From assembly GCA_023386115.1 (NCBI GenBank), contig JAEWKL010000489.1, positions 1 through 10,691 on the forward strand: a stretch of 10,691 nt of DNA. Reading direction: 5' to 3'. The notes under the pieces are model-generated. The model did not search any database and had not been told where the DNA came from. It worked only from the letters and a program-made list of their open reading frames with translations. The translations under genes were made by a program, and so were the position numbers. Each line of letters begins with the position of its first letter. Within the stretch, counting starts at the first letter, position 1. This DNA is from Pseudomonadota bacterium. GTDB lineage: Bacteria; Pseudomonadota; Alphaproteobacteria; Rhizobiales; Beijerinckiaceae. This document shows positions 1 to 6,418 of this stretch, piece by piece.

Positions 1-8
1 GGCGTGGC

Positions 9-1028
9 TCACGCGACCGCCTCCGCGAGCTTCAGCATCTCGGCGCAGGAGGACGACTTCGCCGCGTAGTCCTTCCAGGCCGAGTCGCGGGCGCTGTCGC
101 GCCAGCGGTTGAGCGTCGCCTCGTCGAGGGTCTCGACCTTGGCCCCGGCCTTGGAAAAGATCTGCTCGACCCGCGTGTCGTCTCCTTGAGCGCCCTCCTG
201 GCCGAAGGCTTCGAGCTCGGCGCCGACCGCCATGATCAGGTCGCGCTGGTCCCTCTGCAGGCCGTCGAAGATCGCCTTCGACATCATGATCGGCTCGAGC
301 ATGAACCAGTACGAGCGGCCGCGCCCCGAGGTGAGGGACTTCGACAGCTCCTCGAGCCGGAACGAGATCAGGCTGGTCGAGGAGGTGATGACCGCGTCGC
401 AGGCGCCGGTCTGCATCGCCGCGTAGGATTCGTTCGAGGGCAGGCTGAGGGTGGCGGCGCCCGCGGCCTTCATCATCAGGTCCATCTCGCGCGAGCCGCC
501 GCGGACCTTCAGGCCCTTGGCGTCCTCCGGCCGCACCAGGGCGCGGTCGCGGCTCGCCACGCCGCCCGCCTGCCAGACCCAGGACACGAGCACGATGTTC
601 TTCGCGAGCAGGATCTCGGTGAGCTTGCGGCCGACCGGCGCCGACTTCCAGGCCATCGCCTGCGGGTAGGAGGTCACCAGAGCCGGCATCAGCCCGATAT
701 TGGTCTCCGGCACCTCGCCGCCGGCGTAAGGAAGCGGGTAGAGGCTCATGTCGAGCGCGCCTTTGCGCATCGCGCTGAACTGGGCGTTCGTCTTCATCAG
801 CGACGAGCCGGGATAGACCTGGACGTCCAGCGCGCCCTTCGAGCGCTCCTTCACCGCGGCCGCGAACTTGCGGCACATCCGATCGCGAAAATCGCCCTCG
901 TCGATCGTACCGCCCGGGAACTGGTGCGAGAGCTTCAACGTCGTGGCAGCCTGCGCGGCGCGCCCGAGGCCGACCAGGGCGGGGGCGGCGAGGCCGGCGG
1001 CCAAAAGCGAGCGGCGGGTGAAGGCCAT
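9..1028 (-). CDS. dctP: TRAP transporter substrate-binding protein (DctP family)
   Basis: This 339-residue protein is the periplasmic receptor of a tripartite ATP-independent periplasmic (TRAP) transporter, which captures a solute, usually an organic acid, for import by DctQ/DctM membrane subunits. Residues 1-27 form a signal peptide with a twin-arginine-like start (TRRSLL, residues 4-9), a hydrophobic Ala/Leu core and an AQA cleavage site, so Tat export is possible. The mature part shows DctP-type features: LKLSHQFP near residue 31, KGLKVR with the likely ligand-binding Arg176, and SYAAMQTGACDAV at about 201-213. Length matches the family. The ATG start has an AGAGGA ribosome site a few bases upstream; the reading frame stays open much further upstream, but that part overlaps the divergent regulator and looks like shadow. 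No DctQ or DctM gene is visible; they would lie past the left edge. The ligand is unknown. The family call is firm. Confidence 0.92.
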   Translation of the reverse strand: MAFTRRSLLAAGLAAPALVGLGRAAQAATTLKLSHQFPGGTIDEGDFRDRMCRKFAAAVKERSKGALDVQVYPGSSLMKTNAQFSAMRKGALDMSLYPLPYAGGEVPETNIGLMPALVTSYPQAMAWKSAPVGRKLTEILLAKNIVLVSWVWQAGGVASRDRALVRPEDAKGLKVRGGSREMDLMMKAAGAATLSLPSNESYAAMQTGACDAVITSSTSLISFRLEELSKSLTSGRGRSYWFMLEPIMMSKAIFDGLQRDQRDLIMAVGAELEAFGQEGAQGDDTRVEQIFSKAGAKVETLDEATLNRWRDSARDSAWKDYAAKSSSCAEMLKLAEAVA

Positions 1029-1226
1029 GGCGTTTCCTCTGGCGGGAGCGCGTCGGCTCCGGATCTGTCGTTGGAGCGCGAAGGTCTTCGGGCCTCCCCG
1101 CGGCTCTGCTGGAAAAGACTCCCATCTTGTATATTTTGTCAACCCGCGTGCATATTCGGCGGAAGTCGGTATCGCATGCGCCATGCGGGGAGGGCGCCAT
1201 GAGACTCGGATCATGAGAGGCGCGCC
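1029..1226. promoter_or_regulatory. Divergent control region of TRAP gene and GntR gene
   Basis: This 198-bp spacer separates two divergent starts. Its only AT-rich patch is about 1125-1157. On the minus strand a perfect TTGACA (1137-1142) could be the -35 box of the TRAP gene, although no good -10 follows at 17-18 bp. On the plus strand TTGTAT (1127-1132) and CATATT (1151-1156), 18 bp apart, could serve the regulator gene. The two candidates overlap, as expected for a regulator that controls itself and its neighbour. A perfect 8-bp palindrome CGCATGCG lies at 1173-1180, between the promoter patch and the gntR start, and is a second operator candidate. Promoter assignments are by eye. Confidence 0.4.
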
Positions 1227-1883
1227 ATGAGCCGCGCCCAGCGGCTGCGGCAGACGATCGAGGACGAGATCGTGGACGGGGTCCTGCGCCCCGGCGACCG
1301 GCTCGACGAGGTCCAGCTCGCCGCCCGGTTCGGGGTGTCGCGCACCCCGATCCGCGAGGCTTTGCTTCAGCTCGCCGTCACCGGCCTGATCGAGGTCAAG
1401 CCGCGCCGCGGCGCGGTGGTGAGCACCCCGGAGCCCGCCCGGCTGGTCGAGATGTTCGAGACCATGGCGGAGCTGGAGGCCGCCTGCGGCCGCCTCGCCG
1501 CGAGACGGCTGACCGACGCGCATCAGCGCGACCTGGCCGCCGCCCTCGACGCCTGCCGGGCCGCCGCCGCCGCGGGCGACACCGAGGCCTACTACGCCGA
1601 GAACGCGGTGTTTCACGCCGTCATCTACCGGGCCTCGCGCAACGGCTTCCTGTGCGAGCAGGCTTTGGGCTTGAGCCGGCGCCTGGCGCCGTTCCGGCGC
1701 ATCCAGCTCCGGGCCCGCAACCGGCTGCGCCAGTCGCTGGCCGAGCACGAGGGCGCCGTGGAGGCGATCCTGGCCGGGGACGAGGTCTTGGCCGGCGAGC
1801 GCCTGCGCGCCCACGTGCTGGTGCAGGGCGACCGGTTCGCCGAGCTGATCCGCAGCCTGCCGGGCGGCAGCGCGGCGGCGTGA
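1227..1883 (+). CDS. GntR family transcriptional regulator, FCD (FadR-like) type
   Basis: A 218-residue DNA-binding regulator of the FadR branch of the GntR family. Residues about 1-66 are the winged helix: the recognition helix region reads FGVSRTPIREAL (35-46), followed by the wing GLIEVKPRRGAVV. The rest is the all-helical FCD effector domain. Its likely metal or ligand site is N-x3-H in ENAVFH, then His in AEHEGAV and His in RAHV near the C-terminus; Asn in place of the first Asp occurs in many FCD proteins. Such proteins usually repress a neighbouring uptake or catabolic operon and release DNA on binding an organic acid. Its divergent position implies control of the TRAP binding-protein gene. 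The ATG at 1227 is preceded by GAGAGG; an ATG at 1213 is out of frame. Effector unknown. Confidence 0.93.
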   Translation: MSRAQRLRQTIEDEIVDGVLRPGDRLDEVQLAARFGVSRTPIREALLQLAVTGLIEVKPRRGAVVSTPEPARLVEMFETMAELEAACGRLAARRLTDAHQRDLAAALDACRAAAAAGDTEAYYAENAVFHAVIYRASRNGFLCEQALGLSRRLAPFRRIQLRARNRLRQSLAEHEGAVEAILAGDEVLAGERLRAHVLVQGDRFAELIRSLPGGSAAA

Positions 1884-1892
1884 TCCCGCGGA

Positions 1893-1928
1893 GTCAACTC
1901 ATTGACCCCAAGGCACTTTACCGGGGTC
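1893..1928 (+). promoter_or_regulatory. Nested inverted repeats after gntR
   Basis: In the 125-bp spacer between the gntR stop and the YihY-family start, GTCAA (1893-1897) and TTGAC (1902-1906) form a perfect inverted repeat around ctca. GACCCC (1904-1909) and GGGGTC (1923-1928) form a second, overlapping stem with a 13-base loop. The two stems share bases and could not form together. Neither is followed by a T-run. This may be a weak terminator for gntR or an operator; the second half of the first repeat could also be a -35 box (TTGACC) for the next gene, but no -10 is evident. Confidence 0.25.
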
Positions 1929-1964
1929 GGAACGCTCCCCGCGACGCGACGTTGTGAACCCGAG

Positions 1965-1982
1965 CGCCCACGCTTGTGGGTG
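1965..1982 (+). other. Hairpin in the YihY-family gene leader
   Basis: CGCCCAC (1965-1971) can pair with GTGGGTG (1976-1982) around a four-base gctt loop, giving seven pairs including one G-T wobble, 26 bases before the ATG at 2009. It could be a leader hairpin or chance in GC-rich DNA. No T-run follows it, so it is not a standard intrinsic terminator. Confidence 0.25.
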
Positions 1983-2008
1983 ACACGTCCTCCTGATCCG
2001 GTGTCGCG

Positions 2009-3169
2009 ATGCCGCCCGAACCCCGCTCCGGTTCCGCCCCGTCCGGCGTGACCTCGACCCTGTGGACCGTCTTCCTCGGTCTCGCGCTCGTGCGCCTCGT
2101 GACGGCCCGGCGGCCGGACGGCGTGATGGAGGCGGCGCCGGACCCGAACCGGCATCTCGGCGGCGGCGCCAAGTCGTATTCCGGGCGCCCGGCCCAGTGG
2201 GTCGCCGACACGGAAACCGATCGCGGGCGAAAGGCCGAAACGCCGACCGAGATCCCCGCCAAGGGCTGGAAGGACGTGCTTTATCGCGTCTATCTCGAGT
2301 TCCAGAAGGACCGGGTGCTGTCGGTGGCCGCCGGCGTCACCTTCTACACCCTGCTCGCCATCTTCCCGGCGGTGGCGGCCCTCGTCTCGCTCTACGGGCT
2401 GTTCACCGATCCGAGCAGCATCAACGACCACCTCTCCCTGCTCCAGGGCGTGCTGCCCTCCGGGGCGCTGGAGATCATCGGCGAGCAGGTCAAGCGCATC
2501 ACCGCCAAGGGCGGCACGACGCTGGGCATCACCTTCTTCACCAGCCTCGCCATCTCGCTGTGGAGCGCCAATGCGGGCATGAAGGCGATGTTCGACGCGC
2601 TCAACATCGTCTACGAGGAGGAGGAGAAGCGCAGCTTCATCCAGCTCAACCTGCGCTCGCTCACCTTCACCTTCGGTGCGCTGATCTTCGTCGTCGTGGC
2701 GCTCGGCTGCATCGTGGTGCTGCCGGTGGCGCTGAACTTCCTGGGCAATTTTGGCATCCAGATCAGCCCGAAGGCCTGGTACATCGCCCTCCTGCGCTGG
2801 CCAGCCCTCTTCGCGGTACTGCTCTTCGCGCTCGCGCTCCTCTACCGCTACGGCCCGAGCCGCGACCTGCCGCGCTGGCGCTGGGTCACCCCCGGCAGCC
2901 TCACCGCCGGGGCGGTGTGGCTCGTCGCCTCGATCGGCTTCTCCTGGTACGTCGCGCATTTCGGCAACTACAACGAGACCTACGGCTCGCTCGGCGCCGC
3001 GATCGGCTTCATGACCTGGATCTGGATCTCCTCGACGATCGTGCTGCTCGGCGGCGAGATCAATGCCGAGCTGGAGCACCAGACCGCCCGCGACACCACG
3101 ACCGGGCCGGAGCAGCCGATGGGCACGCGGCGCGCCCGGATGGCCGACACGGTCGGAGCGCCGGCCTGA
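2009..3169 (+). CDS. YihY/virulence factor BrkB family inner-membrane protein
   Basis: A 386-residue polytopic inner-membrane protein of the YihY/BrkB family (older databases call it 'ribonuclease BN', a name now known to belong to another protein). The conserved core starts near residue 85: a basic stretch (FQKDR, 98-102), then SVAAGVTFYTLLAIFP, and about six membrane segments at roughly 106-131, 171-190, 219-243, 258-280, 295-315 and 328-349. The family hallmark NETYGSLGAAIGFMTWIW followed by LGGEINAELE closes the core, with a polar C-terminal tail. The N-terminal ~85 residues exceed the ~290-residue E. coli protein and include one more hydrophobic stretch (about 18-31). The molecular role of the family is not settled; transport or envelope functions have been suggested. 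The ribosome site at 2009 is weak, so a later start is possible, for example the ATG at codon 40. Confidence 0.9.
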   Translation: MPPEPRSGSAPSGVTSTLWTVFLGLALVRLVTARRPDGVMEAAPDPNRHLGGGAKSYSGRPAQWVADTETDRGRKAETPTEIPAKGWKDVLYRVYLEFQKDRVLSVAAGVTFYTLLAIFPAVAALVSLYGLFTDPSSINDHLSLLQGVLPSGALEIIGEQVKRITAKGGTTLGITFFTSLAISLWSANAGMKAMFDALNIVYEEEEKRSFIQLNLRSLTFTFGALIFVVVALGCIVVLPVALNFLGNFGIQISPKAWYIALLRWPALFAVLLFALALLYRYGPSRDLPRWRWVTPGSLTAGAVWLVASIGFSWYVAHFGNYNETYGSLGAAIGFMTWIWISSTIVLLGGEINAELEHQTARDTTTGPEQPMGTRRARMADTVGAPA

Positions 3170-3177
3170 TCGCCGGT
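3161..3177 (+). terminator. Possible weak terminator over the YihY-family stop codon
   Basis: CCGGC (3161-3165) pairs with GCCGG (3172-3176), extendable by a G-T pair, with the TGA stop inside the loop. The stem is short and only TTGA follows. It is a weak candidate for the end of the transcript. Confidence 0.2.
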
Positions 3178-3268
3178 TGAGCAGCGGCGCCGCAGCCCCT
3201 CGCGCGATGCGGCGCTCACTACCATCTCGTGGCCTCGTCACTCACGGACGCCGCGAGGAGAGGCCCCG

Positions 3269-3678
<410 letters not shown>

Positions 3679-3679
<1 letters not shown>

Positions 3680-3696
3680 GGGGCCGTCCGGCCCCC
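3679..3696. terminator. GC hairpin between convergent genes
   Basis: GGGGGCC (3679-3685) and GGCCCCC (3690-3696) form a perfect 7-bp stem with a four-base gtcc loop. It fills the 19-bp gap between the msrB stop and the end of the convergent dehydrogenase gene, so it could end both transcripts. There is no T-run on either side (plus strand continues gttcacg), so termination would be imperfect or factor-assisted. Confidence 0.45.
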
Positions 3697-3698
3697 GT

Positions 3699-4844
3699 TC
3701 ACGCCGCCTGCCCGTGCAGCGAGGCCCGGAACAACGCCCGGAACTCCTCCGCCCCGACCGGCCGGCCGTTGGTCGCCGTCGAGTGATCCTCGACCGCGCG
3801 GGTGATCAGCGCCTCGCAATCGGCCTCCGTGACGCCCATAGCGGCGAGGTCGGCCGGCAGGCCGAGATCGCGGTTCAGCGCCTCGATGGCCGCGGCGAGG
3901 TCGGCGCCCTCGGGGAGATTCATCGCCTGGCGCAAGGCGCCGTACTTCTCCGCGCAGGCCGGGGCGTTGAAGCGCAGCAGGTGGGGCAGGATCACGGCGT
4001 TGAGGGTGCCGTGGTGCAGCCGCTTGGCCTTCAGGCCGCCGAGCGCGTGCGACATCGAGTGGACGGCGCCGAGCCCCTTCTGGAAGGTCATGCCGCCCTC
4101 CAGCGCCGCCATCATCATATCCTCGCGCGCCGCGATGTCGCTGCCGTCGCGCACCGCGCGGGCGAGCGAGCGGGTGGCGCGGGACAGGCCGTCGAGGGCG
4201 ATCGCCTCGGCTGGGGGATTGTGACGGGGGCTCAGGTAGGTCTCGATGCAGTGGGTCAGCGCGTCCATGCCGGTGGCGGCGGTGAGGCCGGGGGGCAGGC
4301 CGAGCGTCAGCTCGGGGTCGCAGATCGCCACGTTCGGGATCAGGTGGGGCGAGATGAAGCCGAGCTTGCGCCCGTCCGCCAGGGTGATGAGCGCCGCGCG
4401 GCCGACCTCGCTGCCGGTGCCGGCGGTGGTCGGCACGGCGATCACCGGCGGCTGGTCGGCGCGGATGCGCGGGATGCCGCCGAGGATCGCCGCATAGGTC
4501 GCCAGCGGCTCGTCGTGCGTGGCGAGCAAAGCCACGCCCTTGGCGAGGTCGAGCGGCGAGCCGCCGCCGACCGCGATCACCGAGTCGCACCCTTCCGCCT
4601 TGAAGCGATCGCGGGCCTCCAGCGTCGCCTCCTCGGTCGGGTTCTCGGGCGTGCCGTCGAAGACCGGGGTGGTGCCGGGCAGGCCGGCGGCGTCGAGGAC
4701 GCGGGCGATCAGGCCGGCCGCGACGACGCCGCGATCGGTGACGATCAGGGGCTTGGGCGCGCCGAGAAGCGCCAGCTCCTCGCCGATCAGCCGGACGGCG
4801 CCACGCTCGAACTGGATCCGGGTGAGATAGGTGATGAGGCTCAT
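3699..4844 (-). CDS. Iron-containing alcohol dehydrogenase family protein
   Basis: A 381-residue oxidoreductase of the group III (iron-activated) alcohol dehydrogenase family, which interconverts alcohols and aldehydes or ketones with NAD(P). The N-terminal nucleotide-binding domain carries GGGSPLD (93-99) and PTTAGTGSEV (138-147). The C-terminal helical domain carries the expected metal ligands: Asp194 and His198 in GMDALTHCIE, His262 in AVHSMSHALGG, and His278 in LHHGTLNA. All look intact. Length is typical. Relatives include lactaldehyde/1,3-propanediol type dehydrogenases and maleylacetate reductases, so the substrate cannot be named. The ATG at 4844 gives the usual N-terminus (MSLITYLTRIQFERGA); the ribosome site (AGGCAG) is weak. 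It is the last gene of the minus-strand cluster, 155 bp after the isomerase-like gene, and may have its own promoter. Confidence 0.93.
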   Translation of the reverse strand: MSLITYLTRIQFERGAVRLIGEELALLGAPKPLIVTDRGVVAAGLIARVLDAAGLPGTTPVFDGTPENPTEEATLEARDRFKAEGCDSVIAVGGGSPLDLAKGVALLATHDEPLATYAAILGGIPRIRADQPPVIAVPTTAGTGSEVGRAALITLADGRKLGFISPHLIPNVAICDPELTLGLPPGLTAATGMDALTHCIETYLSPRHNPPAEAIALDGLSRATRSLARAVRDGSDIAAREDMMMAALEGGMTFQKGLGAVHSMSHALGGLKAKRLHHGTLNAVILPHLLRFNAPACAEKYGALRQAMNLPEGADLAAAIEALNRDLGLPADLAAMGVTEADCEALITRAVEDHSTATNGRPVGAEEFRALFRASLHGQAA

Positions 4845-4999
4845 GGGGGCTGCCTGACGTGACCGGAGCCCGGCTGTCCAAGCGCGCGGGGGCCTCGGCT
4901 TCGCCCGTTCTGCCTCCCGCACGCCTCTTCCCGGGCGTGGCGACAGCCTTAGCACAGGGCGTCGGCGGGGCGCACCGCAGGGGTGCCATGCGGATTCCG
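4845..4999 (-). other. 155-bp spacer with small hairpins
   Basis: This is the only sizeable gap inside the minus-strand cluster. I see no small gene. CACGCC (4920-4925) pairs with GGCGTG (4934-4939) over an 8-base loop, and GCACC (4972-4976) pairs with GGTGC (4982-4986) over a 5-base loop just after the isomerase-like stop. Neither has a T-run on the minus strand. They could be a weak processing or attenuation point that lowers dehydrogenase expression, or chance. No convincing promoter is visible. Confidence 0.25.
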
Positions 5000-5686
5000 T
5001 CAGGCGCCCGCCAGCCCGGCGACCTCCAGCAGCGCCTCGGTGCCGATCGTGGTCGCGTCGAGGAGTGGCACGCCGTCGAGCGCGGGCGACAGGCGCCAGC
5101 CGGGCAGGTTGGTGCTCCAGATCAGGACCGCCTCGGTCCCGGTCGCCGCCTCCCGGGCGGCTCGCGCGAGGCGGGACGGGGTCACGGCGGCGGCGAGGCG
5201 GTTCTCGGTGACGCCGAGGGTGGCGGCGGGGCCGATCGCGATGCGGATTTCCGCGAAGCGGGCGCGGACCAGGTCGGCCTCGTCCGGCCCGCCCTGCACC
5301 ACGAGGCCGAGGCGCCGATAGCCCGCGCGGCGGATCGTCTCCCGCGCGGCGAGGGCCGTCGTCACCATCGCCAGGCCGGTGCGGCGGGTGACGGACGCGC
5401 AGAGGTGCTCGTCGGGCGCGAAGCCGAGGGCGGCGCCGCGGGTGGCGTTCCAGCACAGGGCCGCCACCCCGGCCTCCGCCAGAAGATCGGCGGCGGTGAA
5501 GAAGACGGACTCGTTGTAAGACCCGCCCTTGAGCATCGCCCCGTAGGGGACCCGGGCGTAGCAGGCGGCGGCGGGCAGGCCGGCGAGCCGGGCCTCGGTC
5601 GCCCGCTCCACCACCCGGTTCGAGGAGGGCAGGATCACCCCGAGGGCTGTCGCCTCGGAGGTCGCCTGGTCCGTCATGTCCGTCAT
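5000..5686 (-). CDS. Maleate isomerase / Asp-Glu racemase superfamily protein, catalytic cysteines apparently replaced
   Basis: A 228-residue protein of the fold shared by maleate cis-trans isomerase, arylmalonate decarboxylase and aspartate/glutamate racemase. The N-terminal GVILPSSNRVVE (16-27) matches the isomerase signature with its substrate-binding Asn. Family members use one or two cysteines: the first in a W-x-CTSGS-like motif, the second in a CTNLR-like motif. Aligned by eye these read WNATRGA (79-85, Ala81) and WSTNLPG (190-196, Ser191), so both appear replaced. The only cysteines are 42, 78 and 96; Cys78 is three residues before Ala81. The usual TPY segment reads VVQGGPDEAD. It may be a divergent enzyme or an enzyme with different chemistry. 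Its ATG overlaps the regulator stop (ATGA), implying coupled translation; a second ATG at 5677 is possible. Exact activity unknown. Confidence 0.8.
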   Translation of the reverse strand: MTDMTDQATSEATALGVILPSSNRVVERATEARLAGLPAAACYARVPYGAMLKGGSYNESVFFTAADLLAEAGVAALCWNATRGAALGFAPDEHLCASVTRRTGLAMVTTALAARETIRRAGYRRLGLVVQGGPDEADLVRARFAEIRIAIGPAATLGVTENRLAAAVTPSRLARAAREAATGTEAVLIWSTNLPGWRLSPALDGVPLLDATTIGTEALLEVAGLAGA

Positions 5687-6363
5687 CGGCGCGATCCTTC
5701 GGTCAGGCGGGCCACCATCACCGCCTGGGTGCGGGCGACGTGGGTGTGCATCAGGGCCCGGGCGCGCTCAGGGTCGCGCGCCCGCAGCGCCTCCAGGATC
5801 GCCCGGTGCTCGGTCAGCGACTCCGCCACGCGCCCATCCGCCGCGAGGGCGAAGTTGCGGGCCCGCTCCAGCCGCGAGAAGGCCCGGCCATGCGCCTCGG
5901 CGATGGCCGGGCTGCGCGCCGCCGTCACGATCAGCCGGTGGGCCTGCCGGTTGAGGCGCGTATAGGCGTCGCGGTCGGCCTCTGCCGCCTCCAGAGCCCT
6001 CTGGAGACGGTCGAGCCGGTCGATCTCGGGCGCGGTCATCCGCTCGGCGGCGAGGCCTGCGCAAAAGCTCTCCAGCGCCACTTCCAGCTCGAACAGCGGC
6101 ACGAGGTCGGCCGGGTCGAGCCGCGCCACCAGGGCGGCCCGGTTGCGCCGCAGGGTGACCAGGCCCTCGCCGGCGCGCAGCTTCAGGGCCTCCCGCACCG
6201 GCGTGCGGGAGACGCCGAGGCGGGCGACAAGGTCGGGCTCGTTCAGGACCTCGCCGGGGGGCAGGAGGTTGAGCAGGATCAGCCGGCGCAAGGCGAAGGC
6301 GGCCTGCTCGGTGAGGGACGGGGCGGGGCGGGGCGGGGCGTCGGGTGAGAGGAGATCTACCAA
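5683..6363 (-). CDS. GntR family transcriptional regulator, FCD (FadR-like) type
   Basis: A 226-residue FCD-type GntR regulator. The winged helix spans about residues 17-80, with PPGEVLNEPDLVARLGVSRT and PVREAL (35-60) as the recognition region. The usual REALRRLEAEGLV reads REALKLRAGEGLV. The FCD domain has N138, H142, H186 and H208 as the likely metal or ligand set. No ATG or GTG occurs in frame before the helix-turn-helix, so a TTG at 6363 is the only sensible start; it has GAGG 5 bases upstream. Codons 9-15 are written by a (GGGGC)x4 tract on the plus strand. The gene sits 55 bp after the second permease and overlaps the isomerase-like gene by ATGA, so it is probably in the operon it controls, likely through the inverted repeat at 10318-10339. 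Effector unknown. Confidence 0.92.
   Translation of the reverse strand: MVDLLSPDAPPRPAPSLTEQAAFALRRLILLNLLPPGEVLNEPDLVARLGVSRTPVREALKLRAGEGLVTLRRNRAALVARLDPADLVPLFELEVALESFCAGLAAERMTAPEIDRLDRLQRALEAAEADRDAYTRLNRQAHRLIVTAARSPAIAEAHGRAFSRLERARNFALAADGRVAESLTEHRAILEALRARDPERARALMHTHVARTQAVMVARLTEGSRR
6320..6339 (+). repeat. (GGGGC)x4 pentanucleotide tandem repeat, G-quadruplex-capable
   Basis: Four perfect GGGGC units lie head to tail, followed by one more G, inside the first codons of the minus-strand GntR gene. Four runs of four G with single-C loops meet the usual rule for an intramolecular G-quadruplex on the plus strand, which is the template strand of that gene. Gain or loss of one unit would shift the reading frame before the DNA-binding domain. 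Confidence 0.8.
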
Positions 6364-6368
6364 GAAGG

Positions 6369-6372
6369 CCTC
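6369..6372 (-). promoter_or_regulatory. Ribosome binding site deciding the TTG start of gntR
   Basis: GAGG on the minus strand, 5 bases before the TTG at 6363. An out-of-frame ATG (6372-6374) that overlaps it opens a five-codon mini-ORF (MRPSW) whose TAG stop lies within codons 2-3 of the regulator. Translation of the mini-ORF could compete with or feed the TTG start. Confidence 0.5.
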
Positions 6373-6418
6373 ATGCGATATCCGCCTGACTGATCGCGAA
6401 GACGCTCGATCGCGCCAG

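Noticed and set aside
9..1814. 601-residue version of the TRAP binding protein
   Set aside because: The extra N-terminal part overlaps the divergent GntR gene and is low complexity; the signal peptide at 1028 marks the real start.
1625..3241. 538-codon minus-strand open frame opposite the YihY-family and gntR genes
   Set aside because: Antisense to two genes with clear family motifs; its Arg/Gly/Asp-rich composition and lack of domains mark it as a shadow.
3699..4844. Calling the dehydrogenase a maleylacetate reductase because of the isomerase-like neighbour
   Set aside because: The iron-dehydrogenase motifs do not separate the subfamilies by eye, and no aromatic ring-cleavage genes are in the window.
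4859..5965. 368-codon plus-strand open frame
   Set aside because: Antisense to the isomerase-like gene and the GntR gene, repetitive in Gly/Arg/Ala, with no recognisable domain.
6392..6414. Two GATCGCG copies 16 bp apart between permease and gntR
   Set aside because: Short direct copies of a common motif in GC-rich DNA, with no flanking structure to support an operator or mobile-element end.
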